DNA of 64,000 nucleotides. It comes from Mucilaginibacter sp. SJ. GTDB taxonomy: Bacteria; Bacteroidota; Bacteroidia; Sphingobacteriales; Sphingobacteriaceae. Position numbers and translations under genes: made by a program. Below the pieces are notes generated by a model. It did no database searches. It was not told the DNA's origin and saw nothing but the letters and a program-made list of their open reading frames with translations. The stretch covers positions 2,046,001 through 2,110,000 of the forward strand of contig NZ_CP118631.1 of the NCBI RefSeq assembly GCF_028993635.1. Direction: 5' to 3'. Positions 63,290-64,000 of this stretch are shown piece by piece. Each line of letters starts with the position of its first letter. The stretch's first letter is position 1.

Positions 63290-64000
63290 TTAACGCCGGT
63301 GAAACGGTTGCTCAAAAAAATCGTCAACCTTTTTATTAAAATCACCTGCATGTTCAACCAATGTGCCATGGCCCGAATTAGGCAGGATCCATAAATAAGC
63401 GTTCGGAATATTTTCGGCTATCTGAACGGTGTGTGTTGTTACAATAAGGTCATGGTCGCCGGCAATAATCAGCGACGGGCATTTAATAGTTTTCAATGCC
63501 GACAGTTTAATATTGGGTTCTTTATAATCAAGCATAAACACCTTCCTGTCGTTCTTTTCTTTGGCGGTGATAAAATGATAATCCTTTTTGCTGGCATATT
63601 CGTTTTCCATGTTCTTCCATAGCGAAGGTATAAGGGCTGTAGAATCGGGCCAGAGGTTGGCGCCGGTCGAAGCCAGTTTTATCACTTTTTCGGGATGGCG
63701 CATAGCCATCACCAGCGCGTTAATGCCGCCGTCGCTCCATCCTATTACATAAGCCGAATCAATGTGCATTACATCAAGCAAAGAAGCAAAATCATCGGCC
63801 ATCATTTCAAAAGTAAGTGAATCGCGCGGATCGGCAGATTTGCCGTGCGCTCGGCTGTCAACAGCTATAACTTTATACTTTTTAGCAAAATAGGGTATGT
63901 TTTTTTCGAAAGCATTGATGCTGCCCCCGTTACCGTGGATCATTAACAGGGGTTTGCCTTTACCATAAACTTCGGTGTAAAGCTTTATCCCTCTAACATC
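63290..64000 (-). CDS. Alpha/beta hydrolase, 5' part outside window
   Basis: The frame is open from the stop at 63290 to the window end; the residues before the internal Met at 63943 ('LYTEVYGKGKPLL') continue the fold, so the gene starts beyond 64000. Oxyanion 'MIHGNGGS', nucleophile 'IGWSDGGINA', catalytic Asp in 'IIAGDHDLI' and His in 'PNSGHGTL'. Substrate unknown; resembles esterase/haloperoxidase-like hydrolases. Confidence 0.88.
   Translation of the reverse strand, partial: DVRGIKLYTEVYGKGKPLLMIHGNGGSINAFEKNIPYFAKKYKVIAVDSRAHGKSADPRDSLTFEMMADDFASLLDVMHIDSAYVIGWSDGGINALVMAMRHPEKVIKLASTGANLWPDSTALIPSLWKNMENEYASKKDYHFITAKEKNDRKVFMLDYKEPNIKLSALKTIKCPSLIIAGDHDLIVTTHTVQIAENIPNAYLWILPNSGHGTLVEHAGDFNKKVDDFFEQPFHRR

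Overview
The window looks like chromosomal DNA of a Bacteroidota bacterium, most likely family Sphingobacteriaceae (Mucilaginibacter or Pedobacter-like; this is inference from gene content). Support: several genes have the phylum's characteristic promoter (-7 TAnnTTTG, sometimes with a -33 TTTG-like box); the proteins are typical of the phylum (DUF2723 protein O-glycosylation-type membrane protein, DUF4296 lipoprotein, FadN-type beta-oxidation protein, LytS/LytTR pairs, LanB-type dehydratases); Shine-Dalgarno sequences are weak; and many palindromic intergenic repeats are present. There are no rRNA genes, no CRISPR array, no intact insertion sequence and no prophage.

Layout. 0-13 kb is ordinary housekeeping and envelope DNA: pirin, intradiol dioxygenase lipoprotein, fabH, thioesterase, YitT, aspartate kinase, GNAT, YggS, mutS2 and a CE2-type esterase. 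It is interrupted by two copies of a hairpin-bounded repeat element. 13-19.4 kb holds scoA/scoB (3-oxoacid CoA-transferase) split by a repeat array, uridine kinase, a LysM protein and dps. 19.5-21 kb is a small accessory islet: tRNA-Gln(CTG), hicBA with a clear operator/promoter, and an orphan antitoxin. 21-33.5 kb is one long minus-strand fatty-acid degradation cluster: acyl-CoA dehydrogenase, etfB, etfA, thioesterase, acyl-CoA-binding protein, DUF2147, FadN, thiolase, acyl-CoA ligase, enoyl-CoA isomerase and dienoyl-CoA reductase. 34-39 kb holds an AraC-type regulator, a FadL-type outer-membrane transporter, an SGNH lipase lipoprotein and a patatin. The acyl-CoA dehydrogenase and the FadL gene share a near-identical upstream promoter/operator block, which ties uptake, lipolysis and oxidation into one inferred regulon.

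39-50 kb is mixed: a repeat-domain lipoprotein, PAP2 phosphatase, GH25 lysozyme, DoxX/HxlR pair with operator palindromes, pyrophosphatase, MscS channel, a YafQ-type toxin-antitoxin pair, a large DUF2723 protein and a metallophosphoesterase.

50.8-59.1 kb is the most unusual region. It is a RiPP-type locus with two separate full-length LanB-like dehydratases, a LytS/LytTR two-component pair between them, and a 55-residue unannotated precursor-like peptide. The peptide has a threonine-rich, cysteine-free C-terminus and lies just upstream of the first dehydratase gene. No LanC cyclase, transporter or leader protease is visible nearby. The two dehydratases differ at a conserved C-terminal His position, which suggests division of labour.

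59.5-64 kb returns to ordinary genes: DUF2130, small membrane proteins, YceI, an OmdA-like protein and an alpha/beta hydrolase cut by the window end.
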